A DNA stretch of 18,258 nt from JAVBSX01 sp051660685 (lineage in GTDB: Bacteria; Planctomycetota; Planctomycetia; Pirellulales; Thermoguttaceae). The translations under genes and the position numbers were made by a program. The DNA lies in contig JBOFQB010000049.1 in NCBI GenBank assembly GCA_051660685.1, forward strand, positions 1 to 18,258, given 5' to 3'. Numbering within the stretch: position 1 is the first letter of the stretch; the number at the start of each line of letters is the position of its first letter. The notes under the pieces are model-generated. The model ran no database searches and was not told the origin of the DNA. It was given only the letters and a program-made list of their open reading frames with translations. Shown piece after piece: positions 6,986 to 12,892 of the stretch.

Positions 6986-7043
6986 GAGGAGGATCGGGTA
7001 TGACGATTGCATCACGCAAGTCAACCGGTTCCTCCTCTTTTTT
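6986..7043 (+). terminator. intrinsic terminator after the secreted protein gene
   Basis: GAGGAGGA (6986-6993) pairs with TCCTCCTC (7030-7037) and is followed directly by TTTTTT (7038-7043). The 36-base interior can extend the stem (CGG with CCG) and holds a nested TTGC/GCAA hairpin. The T-run is only on the plus strand, so it serves the gene ending at 6900. It lies 12 bases before the stop of the convergent gene. Confidence 0.65.
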
Positions 7044-7054
7044 GTGTTGCTTCA

Positions 7055-8071
7055 CTATTGGACTTGATCGATATACTGAAGAATCCGGTCTCGACCCGTT
7101 TGAACGACTTTAAGCGGGTCGTTGGTCGACCAATACCCCGGATTGAAAACCTCAAAGGAGAGGAAACCGTCAAACCCAACATTACGCAGTGTTTGCAGAA
7201 TTGGTAATAAAGGGGCAACACCATCTCCGGGATAGACCCGATCTTTATCTTCAATCGTTTCGCGGGGAGGAGACGCGGGAAAATCGTTGAAATGAAGGAC
7301 GGACATCTTTTTTCCGTTGAGCAAAGCGAGTGATTCAAAGGGACTGCCGCTTCGATAAAGGTGAAAGACATCGAGAAGGAATTCGGTTTTCGGGTGTCCG
7401 GCATGAATTGCAACCGCGAAGAGATCGGCAAGACAATTGAGTGTCTGGGTTCCAGCACACATTTCAAGTTGGGGCAAAACTCCTCGTTGTTCGCCAATCT
7501 CAAGAATCGTGCGGTATCTCCCCCCCAAAACCGCGAAATCGTCCAAACGGTGTTCGGATGCTCCAACAGAAGTCGCCGTAATGCGAGTCCCGCCCAGTTC
7601 CGCCGCATAATCCATATACCGCTTCATCTGCTCAATCCCTTTCGCCCGAATCCCCGGGTCCTCCACAATCCAAGGATAAAACATGTTGCAGGTCGTCACT
7701 TGCAAACCATGATCGTCAATCCGTTTTCGCAAATCGGCGATTTTTCCCCCCTTTTCGATGAAACGATCCAAACCGAGCGACCAGGGTTCGATCCCTTCAT
7801 AACCCGCTTGTGCGGCAATGTCAATTTCCCGTTCAAGCGAGAGATCAAACCCAATCAAGGTTCCAAAATTCAAGGCGGTCTGAAACGGTTTTTTGACCAA
7901 TTGTCGTTTTTCACTCTTGGTCGGGGTTGTAACACCGGGGTTAGCACAAGCGGAACAAGCGGAACAAGCGGAATTTGTAAGATTGGCAAGAAAAAGAGTT
8001 GCCGAAGAAGCAAACAAGGATGCTGTTGTCATCTCACCCAAAAATCTCCGCCTAAGTATTCTTTCACTCAT
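7055..8071 (-). CDS. Tat-exported sugar phosphate isomerase/epimerase-like TIM-barrel protein
   Basis: 338 residues. The N terminus has a twin-arginine signal (LRRRFLGEM, residues 6-14), then a hydrophobic stretch to about residue 31, so export in folded form is likely. A short Cys-rich linker SACSACSACA (34-43) follows. Residues 65-335 are a xylose-isomerase-like (AP endonuclease 2 family) barrel. Likely metal ligands are E203 (LEMC), D234 (LLDVFH), H260 (LHFND) and E307 (SFEVF), with H237 and R278/Y280 (DRVYPGDG) also in family-typical places. Such proteins isomerise or epimerise sugars or inositols; the substrate cannot be read here. Planctomycetes carry many exported paralogues. The start agrees with the Tat motif, and an AGGA lies 14 bases upstream. 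The gene downstream converges with the secreted BON-like gene. Confidence 0.82.
   Translation of the reverse strand: MSERILRRRFLGEMTTASLFASSATLFLANLTNSACSACSACANPGVTTPTKSEKRQLVKKPFQTALNFGTLIGFDLSLEREIDIAAQAGYEGIEPWSLGLDRFIEKGGKIADLRKRIDDHGLQVTTCNMFYPWIVEDPGIRAKGIEQMKRYMDYAAELGGTRITATSVGASEHRLDDFAVLGGRYRTILEIGEQRGVLPQLEMCAGTQTLNCLADLFAVAIHAGHPKTEFLLDVFHLYRSGSPFESLALLNGKKMSVLHFNDFPASPPRETIEDKDRVYPGDGVAPLLPILQTLRNVGFDGFLSFEVFNPGYWSTNDPLKVVQTGRDRILQYIDQVQ
7946..7972 (-). repeat. three perfect 9-base tandem repeats (ACAAGCGGA on plus strand) inside the isomerase gene
   Basis: Three identical 9-base units encode Ser-Ala-Cys three times, just after the Tat signal and before the barrel. The copy number could change by slippage without breaking the frame. 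Confidence 0.85.
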
Positions 8072-8107
8072 CGTACAATGTTATTCCTGATTAGAGGTGT
8101 GTTCCCC

Positions 8108-8335
8108 GTTGAACCGAGGAACATCGTTCCGCGCGTATTCTTGGAGAAGGTAGAAGTTAGGAGGTAGTAGAAGTTAGGAGGTAGAAGGTAGAATGGAGAA
8201 TGGAGAAAGGTAGAACGGAGTCCCCAAAAAAGGGAAGGAACCCGTTAACTCGCGAGACGCCGTTATCTTCCCGTCTCCCCCTTCTTTCCTCCTACCTCCT
8301 GACTTCTACCTTCTTGCGTTGTATCGCGGCTAAAC
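8108..8335. repeat. compound inverted repeat, MITE/REPIN-like, between two minus-strand genes
   Basis: The left arm starts with a family core copy GTTGAACCGAGGAACATCG running to 8135. The right arm ends with an inverted core copy (8317-8335, reverse complement GTTTAGCCGCGATACAACG). Inside, 8147-8167 is complementary to 8292-8312 at 20 of 21 positions. The left arm continues as purine-rich tandem repeats, including a 17-base unit at 8152-8168 and 8169-8185 (16/17 identical) and a 7-base AATGGAG pair. No ORF of note lies within. The structure suggests a non-autonomous mobile or REP-type element. It separates the isomerase start from the stop of the next gene. Confidence 0.7.
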
Positions 8336-8348
8336 ATTTGTTCGCCGA

Positions 8349-10265
8349 TTACCGTTCTGCATCCAATTCAACATCGAGAATCGTCTCGACTCCCCCCTCC
8401 TTCAAAAAACGTCCGAACAACAGATCACTCACCAAATTGTGCCCCAACACCGTTCGATTCGACGGTTGTTCTGTTAAGGAACGATAAAGTAGAAATTGGT
8501 CCTTACACAACTGGATTCGGAAACCGACCGCTTGTTGAGGAGAGACAACTTGGAGTTTTTCCCCGACCGTCAAACGTCGCCAAGTATAGGCCTGACGAAT
8601 TCGTGAACCACTTAAATCAAAGAGCAACGGAGCAAAAAGCGTTGTCCCTGAATTCACCTGTTGGAGTGAAAGAACTTTTTGACCCGACCTTGCTCCTTCT
8701 CCCTCTCCCGAAAAAACCTCTTGCCCAACCTGAAATCCCTCATTCTCAACCCGTTGAGAAGTCCATTCCGGCAAACCAAGAGGAAAAATACGGGTCAGAA
8801 TGGACTCTTTTGCTGTTTTCCGAGAACACAAAACCCTTTCTGTCCCGTCCGGGTCCGAAACGGCTCCAAAAACCGGTCGGGCAAGCGGAATCTGACTGCG
8901 ATACACCAACCCCTTTGAAAGGTTCGCAAGGTTCCTGACCTCTTGATTGACCGTTGATTCAACGACGTTCGTTTTTGCGTTTGAGTTTGTGTTCGTGCTT
9001 GCGTTCGTGTTTGCGTTTGAGTTCGTGTAGGTGTTTGCGGTTGAACGGTTGCGACGATTCGTCCCTTTTGAACAATTCGGCTCTTTGATCGTTGAACAGG
9101 AACCGCTTTGGACTGCGACCATTGATTTGTTGGAATCACCCAAGTTGGAATCATGGACAACGGAATCGGCTAAAACCAGTATGTCATCTTGGTGAAGAAG
9201 CAAAATATGTCGTTGAAGACGAAATCCCTCAGAAAAAGCAAGTTCCAGTTCCAGATAATCATGAGTCGGTTCAAGCACCTCACACGTTGCAACCCAATCA
9301 TCAAGCGGGACCAATCGGCGATTGTTCAACGAAAGGTCAACCTGCCAATCTCCACATAAAACAGGTTGGGACTTGAAGTTCAACTCGATTTGACAGTGTT
9401 GTCCGGGATACGAAACGGCAAGAGCAGGAGCATCATGGGACCAAGCAGATCGAAAGAGGGCAAAACAACTCCAATCGGAATGATAAGTTGGTTGAGGTAT
9501 TTTTTCCGACGGAATCCCCGAACAGTCTCTCATTTTCCGACCCGGCAGAACCGTTTGCGCAACCAACTGGTCAAAGGGGTCCGAATCAAACGCAAGTGCC
9601 TGTTCCATTTGACAACGGAATTTGAGCGAATCCTTTTTTTCTGAAAATTCGGGACCGAAAACAGCCGAACCATCTTTTCGGGTCAAACGTAATGTCTGCA
9701 ACACAGCCCATTCAAATTGTCGATGTGAATGGACTTTCCAAAGTCGGGTGTTCGCCGAATCGGCAAGAAGCAAACAGCGGGTCCAACAGGCGAGCAACGG
9801 TCGAAGTAGGGGTATATTTTCGGCAGAAGGTAAACCGGCCCCGTCCAACAGTCGATCCAAACCGTCAATGAGGATGGAGCGACCTTGTTCCAACACCGAT
9901 TTTGCGCCGTGTAATTCGGGAAAAAGGAGTCCGCACAACCAACCGAGTTCGCCGCGCAACTGTTCGTCATAATCCGAGGTCGTCCGGTCAACATTGACAT
10001 CCGCAAAGAGCTGAGCAACCTGTTCAAACCAATTCTTGCTCTGTTCAGGTTGCTCAGCCAAATGACAGGCGAGTCGCAATTGCCCCAACATCGGTTCATT
10101 CTGCTCTTCCAATTGCGACAACAAATGAAGGTATTCGGTCATTCCGAATGATTCGGCCCGTTTTTTTAACAATTCCGACCAAAACGACCATATCTGGTCG
10201 GACTGACCCGATTTGAGGATTGCTTTGAACGTTTTTTCCGTCGTATTACTAAACCGATCTTGCAT
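8349..10265 (-). CDS. large conserved hypothetical protein with heparinase II/III-like central region
   Basis: 638 residues, no signal peptide or membrane segment. Residues 1-240 are mostly helical. From about 262 the pattern HSDWSCFALFRSAWSHDAPALAVSYPGQHCQIELN resembles the start of the beta-sandwich in heparinase II/III-like proteins (self-contained W and R-S-x-W followed by strands). Strands continue to about 370, and after an insert the chain resumes at about 445-638. The C terminus (FLLYRSLTEQPSNRTVLGHNLVSDLLFGRF) seems familiar from planctomycete hypothetical proteins, but I cannot name the family. No obvious catalytic triad can be fixed. Residues 406-435 are Asn/Thr/Ser/Ala low complexity (see repeat at 8966-9050). 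The ATG at 10265 has AGGA eight bases upstream. It follows the PAS gene by 91 bases on the same strand. Long antisense open frames here are shadows. Confidence 0.65.
   Translation of the reverse strand: MQDRFSNTTEKTFKAILKSGQSDQIWSFWSELLKKRAESFGMTEYLHLLSQLEEQNEPMLGQLRLACHLAEQPEQSKNWFEQVAQLFADVNVDRTTSDYDEQLRGELGWLCGLLFPELHGAKSVLEQGRSILIDGLDRLLDGAGLPSAENIPLLRPLLACWTRCLLLADSANTRLWKVHSHRQFEWAVLQTLRLTRKDGSAVFGPEFSEKKDSLKFRCQMEQALAFDSDPFDQLVAQTVLPGRKMRDCSGIPSEKIPQPTYHSDWSCFALFRSAWSHDAPALAVSYPGQHCQIELNFKSQPVLCGDWQVDLSLNNRRLVPLDDWVATCEVLEPTHDYLELELAFSEGFRLQRHILLLHQDDILVLADSVVHDSNLGDSNKSMVAVQSGSCSTIKEPNCSKGTNRRNRSTANTYTNSNANTNASTNTNSNAKTNVVESTVNQEVRNLANLSKGLVYRSQIPLARPVFGAVSDPDGTERVLCSRKTAKESILTRIFPLGLPEWTSQRVENEGFQVGQEVFSGEGEGARSGQKVLSLQQVNSGTTLFAPLLFDLSGSRIRQAYTWRRLTVGEKLQVVSPQQAVGFRIQLCKDQFLLYRSLTEQPSNRTVLGHNLVSDLLFGRFLKEGGVETILDVELDAER
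8966..9050 (-). repeat. degenerate hexanucleotide repeat encoding an Asn/Thr-rich linker
   Basis: On the plus strand, units like GTTTGCGTTTGA and GTTCGTGTTTGC alternate with 6- and 12-base periodicity. The minus strand encodes alternating Asn with Thr, Ser or Ala (for example NSNANTNASTNTNSNAKTN, about residues 409-433 of the heparinase-like protein). The tract looks like recent microsatellite expansion in a domain linker. Confidence 0.75.
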
Positions 10266-10356
10266 CTGTTGTCCTGTTTCCTATTATAAGGTTGAGGGAG
10301 ACAGTCTAACTCTTTTTCGGTTTTCCGCAAGTTGACCTGACCGATTGACGGTTTCC

Positions 10357-10779
10357 TCATTTGAGAAGGATGTCAACCCCGACGACGGTTCCATCTTGGG
10401 CAACAATCGCCGAACTCTGAACCTGTTGTCCCCTTATTCGGAATGATTGTGACCATTTTGTCCCAATTGGTCGGGTCAACAAGGCCCGACGTTCTTCGCC
10501 GATTTGCTCTCTCTGAACAGGATCGTCAATCAAGCGTAAATAGGAATCCAATTCAAACATTTCTTCGGAACTGATTCCAAAAAGGCGACACCAGGAATCG
10601 GAAAAATAGATTTCACTGCGAGCAAATTGCTCCCAAGGACCAATTCCGCCCAAATGGTGAACGAGACGGACAAACTGAAACTCCTCCTCAATTTCTTCGG
10701 TTATAACATGCAGCCGATTGACAATCGGTTCTTCAGACAGTTCGGTATCAAAAAGATGGGGATATTTTGGTTTTGACAT
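10357..10779 (-). CDS. stand-alone PAS domain protein
   Basis: 140 residues from the ATG at 10779. The N-terminal 45 residues are acidic and helical (VITEEIEEEFQFVRL). A PAS-like fold follows at about 48-140: FSDSWCRLFGISSEEMFELDSYLRLIDD, PVQREQIGEERRALL (helical), then strands KWSQSFRIRGQQVQSSAIVAQDGTVVGVDILL ending the domain. PAS domains bind ligands or mediate protein contacts; here no output domain such as kinase, GGDEF or HTH is attached, so it may act through a partner. A TTG 27 bases upstream also opens the frame, and neither start has a Shine-Dalgarno, so the start is uncertain. The next gene on the strand is the heparinase-like protein, but a functional link is not evident. Confidence 0.65.
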   Translation of the reverse strand: MSKPKYPHLFDTELSEEPIVNRLHVITEEIEEEFQFVRLVHHLGGIGPWEQFARSEIYFSDSWCRLFGISSEEMFELDSYLRLIDDPVQREQIGEERRALLTRPIGTKWSQSFRIRGQQVQSSAIVAQDGTVVGVDILLK

Positions 10780-10805
10780 AGGCGTATAAAAGACTGGAGT
10801 AAGCA

Positions 10806-10834
10806 AAATCTGGAAAAGATCGACATCTTGTCAA
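10806..10834 (-). promoter_or_regulatory. weak candidate promoter for the PAS gene
   Basis: A perfect TTGACA lies on the minus strand at 10829-10834. The hexamer at 17-base spacing is AGATTT (10806-10811), a poor -10. Only the -35 is convincing. Confidence 0.25.
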
Positions 10835-10963
10835 CGTATTCAATTTTAGGACTGTTTCCGCTTGATGATTTTGTTGTCGAAAATTTTTCAAAAACAATCA
10901 CAAGAACTGAGCGACCAACATGTCGTCTTCTGCAAATACTACACAGTCTCACAAAAAAACATC

Positions 10964-10992
10964 TTGTCAGACAACAAATAGGGGAGTACAAT
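10964..10992 (+). promoter_or_regulatory. strong sigma70-type promoter for the phosphohexomutase gene
   Basis: TTGTCA (10964-10969), exactly 17 bases, then TACAAT (10987-10992): 5/6 matches in both hexamers. The predicted start near 10999 gives a leader of about 210 bases before the ATG at 11211. That leader contains the inverted core-repeat pair (11044-11115) and the C-rich tract (11165-11210). The remainder of the 10780-11210 gap shows no supported gene. Confidence 0.6.
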
Positions 10993-11043
10993 GACTCCTT
11001 CAGATTTGTTGTTGGAACATTTCAAGCATTGTGGAGTGTTGTC

Positions 11044-11115
11044 GTTTAGCCGAGGAACAACGTTCCGCGCGTTTGAGCGATTCAAGTACGCGAGATACTT
11101 GTATCGCGGTTAAAC
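11044..11115. repeat. inverted pair of the dispersed core repeat in the phosphohexomutase leader
   Basis: Plus-oriented copy at 11044-11071 (begins GTTTAGCCGAGGAACAACG; 25 of 28 bases match the copy at 8108). Inverted copy at 11098-11115, whose reverse complement begins GTTTAACCGCGATACAAG. A further decayed piece (GCGCGATACGTT) is at 11127-11138. Each copy contains a short internal dyad (GGAAC/GTTCC; GATAC/GTATC), so the RNA can form several hairpins. Confidence 0.65.
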
Positions 11116-11164
11116 GGGGTACTAAGCGCGATACGTTATTTTGCGTCCAAACGACAACTCTCTT

Positions 11165-11210
11165 CCCAATCCCCTATTCCCCAACCCCCATTCCATAACC
11201 CCTATCCCCC
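11165..11210 (-). repeat. C-rich tract abutting a start codon; G-quadruplex motif on the minus strand
   Basis: C-runs of 3, 4, 4, 5, 4 and 5 bases are separated mostly by 2-4 bases (one 9-base gap). The last run touches the ATG at 11211. On the minus (template) strand this is a G-quadruplex motif. It replaces any Shine-Dalgarno and is an inverted relative of the tract at 6907-6940. Confidence 0.6.
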
Positions 11211-12566
11211 ATGTCCGAACTTATCATCAGCGTTTCAGGTTTACGCGGGGTGATCGGCGAAACGCTGACCCCGGATGTCGCAATGAAATATGTTGCTGCT
11301 TTTTCAGCAGGAACCGAATCCGGCCCCTTTGTTATTACGCGAGATGGTCGCGCAAGCGGAGAAATGCTCGCTCACGCAATTCATGCGGCTCTCAATGCAA
11401 CCGGTCGGTCAACGATTGAAGCGGGAATTGCGGCAACCCCAAGTACAGGAATCCTGATTCGTTCGCTCAATGCAGCAGGAGGAATACAGATTTCCGCAAG
11501 TCACAATCCCGGGGAGTACAACGGAATCAAACTGTTTTCGGGAGAAGGTCGCGTCATTCCGAAAGAACCCGGTTCTGAAGTCCTTACACGTTATAAACAG
11601 GGACGAATCTCTTGGGCTAAGTACAATGAGTTGGGAAAACAATCCGTTTGCGAGGACACGACTTCGGCTCATTTGCAGAAAGTTCTTGCAACGGTTGACG
11701 TCGAAGGAATTCGTCGTCGACGTTTTCGTGTTTTGCTCGACGCGAATCGGGGAGCCGGAAGTGTTTTAGGACGCTTGTTGTTGGAACAATTGGGATGTGA
11801 AACGATTCTGCTCGGGGGAGAACCGGACGGACAATTTGAGCATACACCTGAACCGACTGTTGAGAATCTGCAATCGGTCTTTCAACAGGTCAAGGACATG
11901 AACGTCGATGTCGGTTTCTGTCAAGACCCTGATGCTGACCGACTTGCGATCATTGACCACAACGGACGTTATCTTGGGGAAGAATACACCCTTGCTCTTT
12001 GTGTCAAGCATCTCTTGCAGAATCACAAGGTAAGAAATCGCCAATTAGGGCCGATTGTCATTAACTGCGCAACCAGTCGGATGTCACAAGACATTGCCGA
12101 GTATTATGGTGTTCGGCTTTTACGGTCCCCCGTTGGAGAAGCAAACGTCGTTGACCTCATGCTTGCTGAAAACGCAATGTTTGGAGGTGAAGGAAACGGC
12201 GGTCCAATCGACCCTCATGTCGGTTTCGTCCGCGACAGTTTCGTCGGAATGGTCCAGATTCTCGACGCAATGGTTTTGCGAGACAAAACAATCGCGGAAC
12301 TTGCCGACGAACTTCCTCATTACGCAATTGTCAAACGCAAGACAACGGTTTCGTTTGACCGAATTCCGACGATTTTGAACACAATTGAGCGAAAATTTTC
12401 GGATCAACAGTGTGATCGGCAGGACGGTTTGCGAATAGATTGGCCGGATTCTTGGGTTTTGATTCGGGCAAGCAACACGGAACCGATTTTGCGGATTATA
12501 GCAGAAGCGCAAACGGAAGATCGGGCAAATGAACTTTGCGACCTGATTCAAAAGGAAATGGTCTAA
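11211..12566 (+). CDS. phosphoglucosamine/phosphomannomutase family protein (GlmM-like)
   Basis: 451 residues, full length for alpha-D-phosphohexomutases. These enzymes move phosphate between C6 and C1 of a hexose; GlmM makes glucosamine-1-phosphate for peptidoglycan and LPS precursors, and related enzymes act on mannose or glucose. All four active-site loops are present: phosphoserine loop SASHNP with S97, metal loop D239-P-D241-A-D243-R, sugar-binding loop G325-G-E-G-N-G (GGEGNGG), and phosphate-binding R419-A-S-N-T-E-P. The short N terminus (SELIISVSGLRGVIG) and overall length recall archaeal-type GlmM. Substrate choice cannot be settled from sequence alone. The ATG follows a C-rich tract with no Shine-Dalgarno, so initiation is unusual. 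It is transcribed from the promoter at 10964-10992 through a repeat-laden leader. Confidence 0.9.
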   Translation: MSELIISVSGLRGVIGETLTPDVAMKYVAAFSAGTESGPFVITRDGRASGEMLAHAIHAALNATGRSTIEAGIAATPSTGILIRSLNAAGGIQISASHNPGEYNGIKLFSGEGRVIPKEPGSEVLTRYKQGRISWAKYNELGKQSVCEDTTSAHLQKVLATVDVEGIRRRRFRVLLDANRGAGSVLGRLLLEQLGCETILLGGEPDGQFEHTPEPTVENLQSVFQQVKDMNVDVGFCQDPDADRLAIIDHNGRYLGEEYTLALCVKHLLQNHKVRNRQLGPIVINCATSRMSQDIAEYYGVRLLRSPVGEANVVDLMLAENAMFGGEGNGGPIDPHVGFVRDSFVGMVQILDAMVLRDKTIAELADELPHYAIVKRKTTVSFDRIPTILNTIERKFSDQQCDRQDGLRIDWPDSWVLIRASNTEPILRIIAEAQTEDRANELCDLIQKEMV

Positions 12567-12687
12567 CCTCATTGTCAACTATTTTTCCTTGTCGTTGTCT
12601 CGCCCCCCTCGCAGTCGGCTCACAAGTTTCATTGCAAACGGGCATAAACGATGACGCTTGATTTGCGGTTTATTTGAGCGTAATTCC

Positions 12688-12706
12688 GAAAATTCTGCGA
12701 ATTTTC
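12688..12706. promoter_or_regulatory. perfect inverted repeat GAAAATTC-TGC-GAATTTTC
   Basis: Eight-base arms (12688-12695 and 12699-12706) flank a three-base loop, 122 bases downstream of the mutase stop. There is no following T-run. It could be a weak factor-independent or processing hairpin for the mutase, or an operator for the next gene. The rest of 12567-12769 shows nothing else supportable. Confidence 0.35.
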
Positions 12707-12769
12707 TCCATTACCGCCTTTCATTTTAATCAAACTCGGAAACTTGTTAGCACTCTGTCCCCCCCTCGT

Positions 12770-12814
12770 AAAAAAAATTTTTTTTTTTACACTTTATAGA
12801 GGTGTTTTTCTAAT
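12770..12814 (+). promoter_or_regulatory. promoter with A8T11 UP-element-like tract for the TPR-alphaCTD gene
   Basis: TTTACA (12786-12791), 17 bases, then TCTAAT (12809-12814): 5/6 matches in each hexamer. Directly upstream, and running into the -35, is A8 (12770-12777) followed by T11 (12778-12788), preceded by a run of seven C. An A-tract/T-tract in this position is the classic form of an UP element, bound by the C-terminal domain of RNA polymerase alpha. The predicted start near 12821 gives a leader of about 70 bases. Confidence 0.6.
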
Positions 12815-12892
12815 CGTCGAGGTCGTACTGTTCGACTCTGCACAAACAACCAAGTCCCCCAAAGAGAATTGGGGGCGTGAATGAGGAAATAC

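Noticed and set aside
7361..8167. 268-codon plus-strand open frame
   Set aside because: It lies antisense to the Tat-exported isomerase, has no family features and an Arg/Lys/Ser/Pro-rich composition; it is a shadow of codon bias.
10283..10288. TATAAT on the minus strand before the heparinase-like gene
   Set aside because: It lies only 18 bases before the ATG, would put the transcript start on top of the Shine-Dalgarno, and has no -35 at a proper spacing.
10828..11049. 73-codon plus-strand open frame in the gap before the mutase
   Set aside because: No ribosome binding site or recognisable motif; it runs over the promoter and stops at the edge of a repeat copy.
10991..11113. 40-codon ORF (MTPSDLLLEHFKHCGVLSFS...) after AGGGGAG
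   Set aside because: Its ATG overlaps the -10 of the strong promoter at 10964-10992, so that promoter cannot transcribe it, and its second half is made of the dispersed repeat. No family resemblance.
12748..12756. TTAGCACTC, identical to one half of a CIRCE heat-shock operator
   Set aside because: The second half GAGTGCTAA does not follow at nine bases or nearby.
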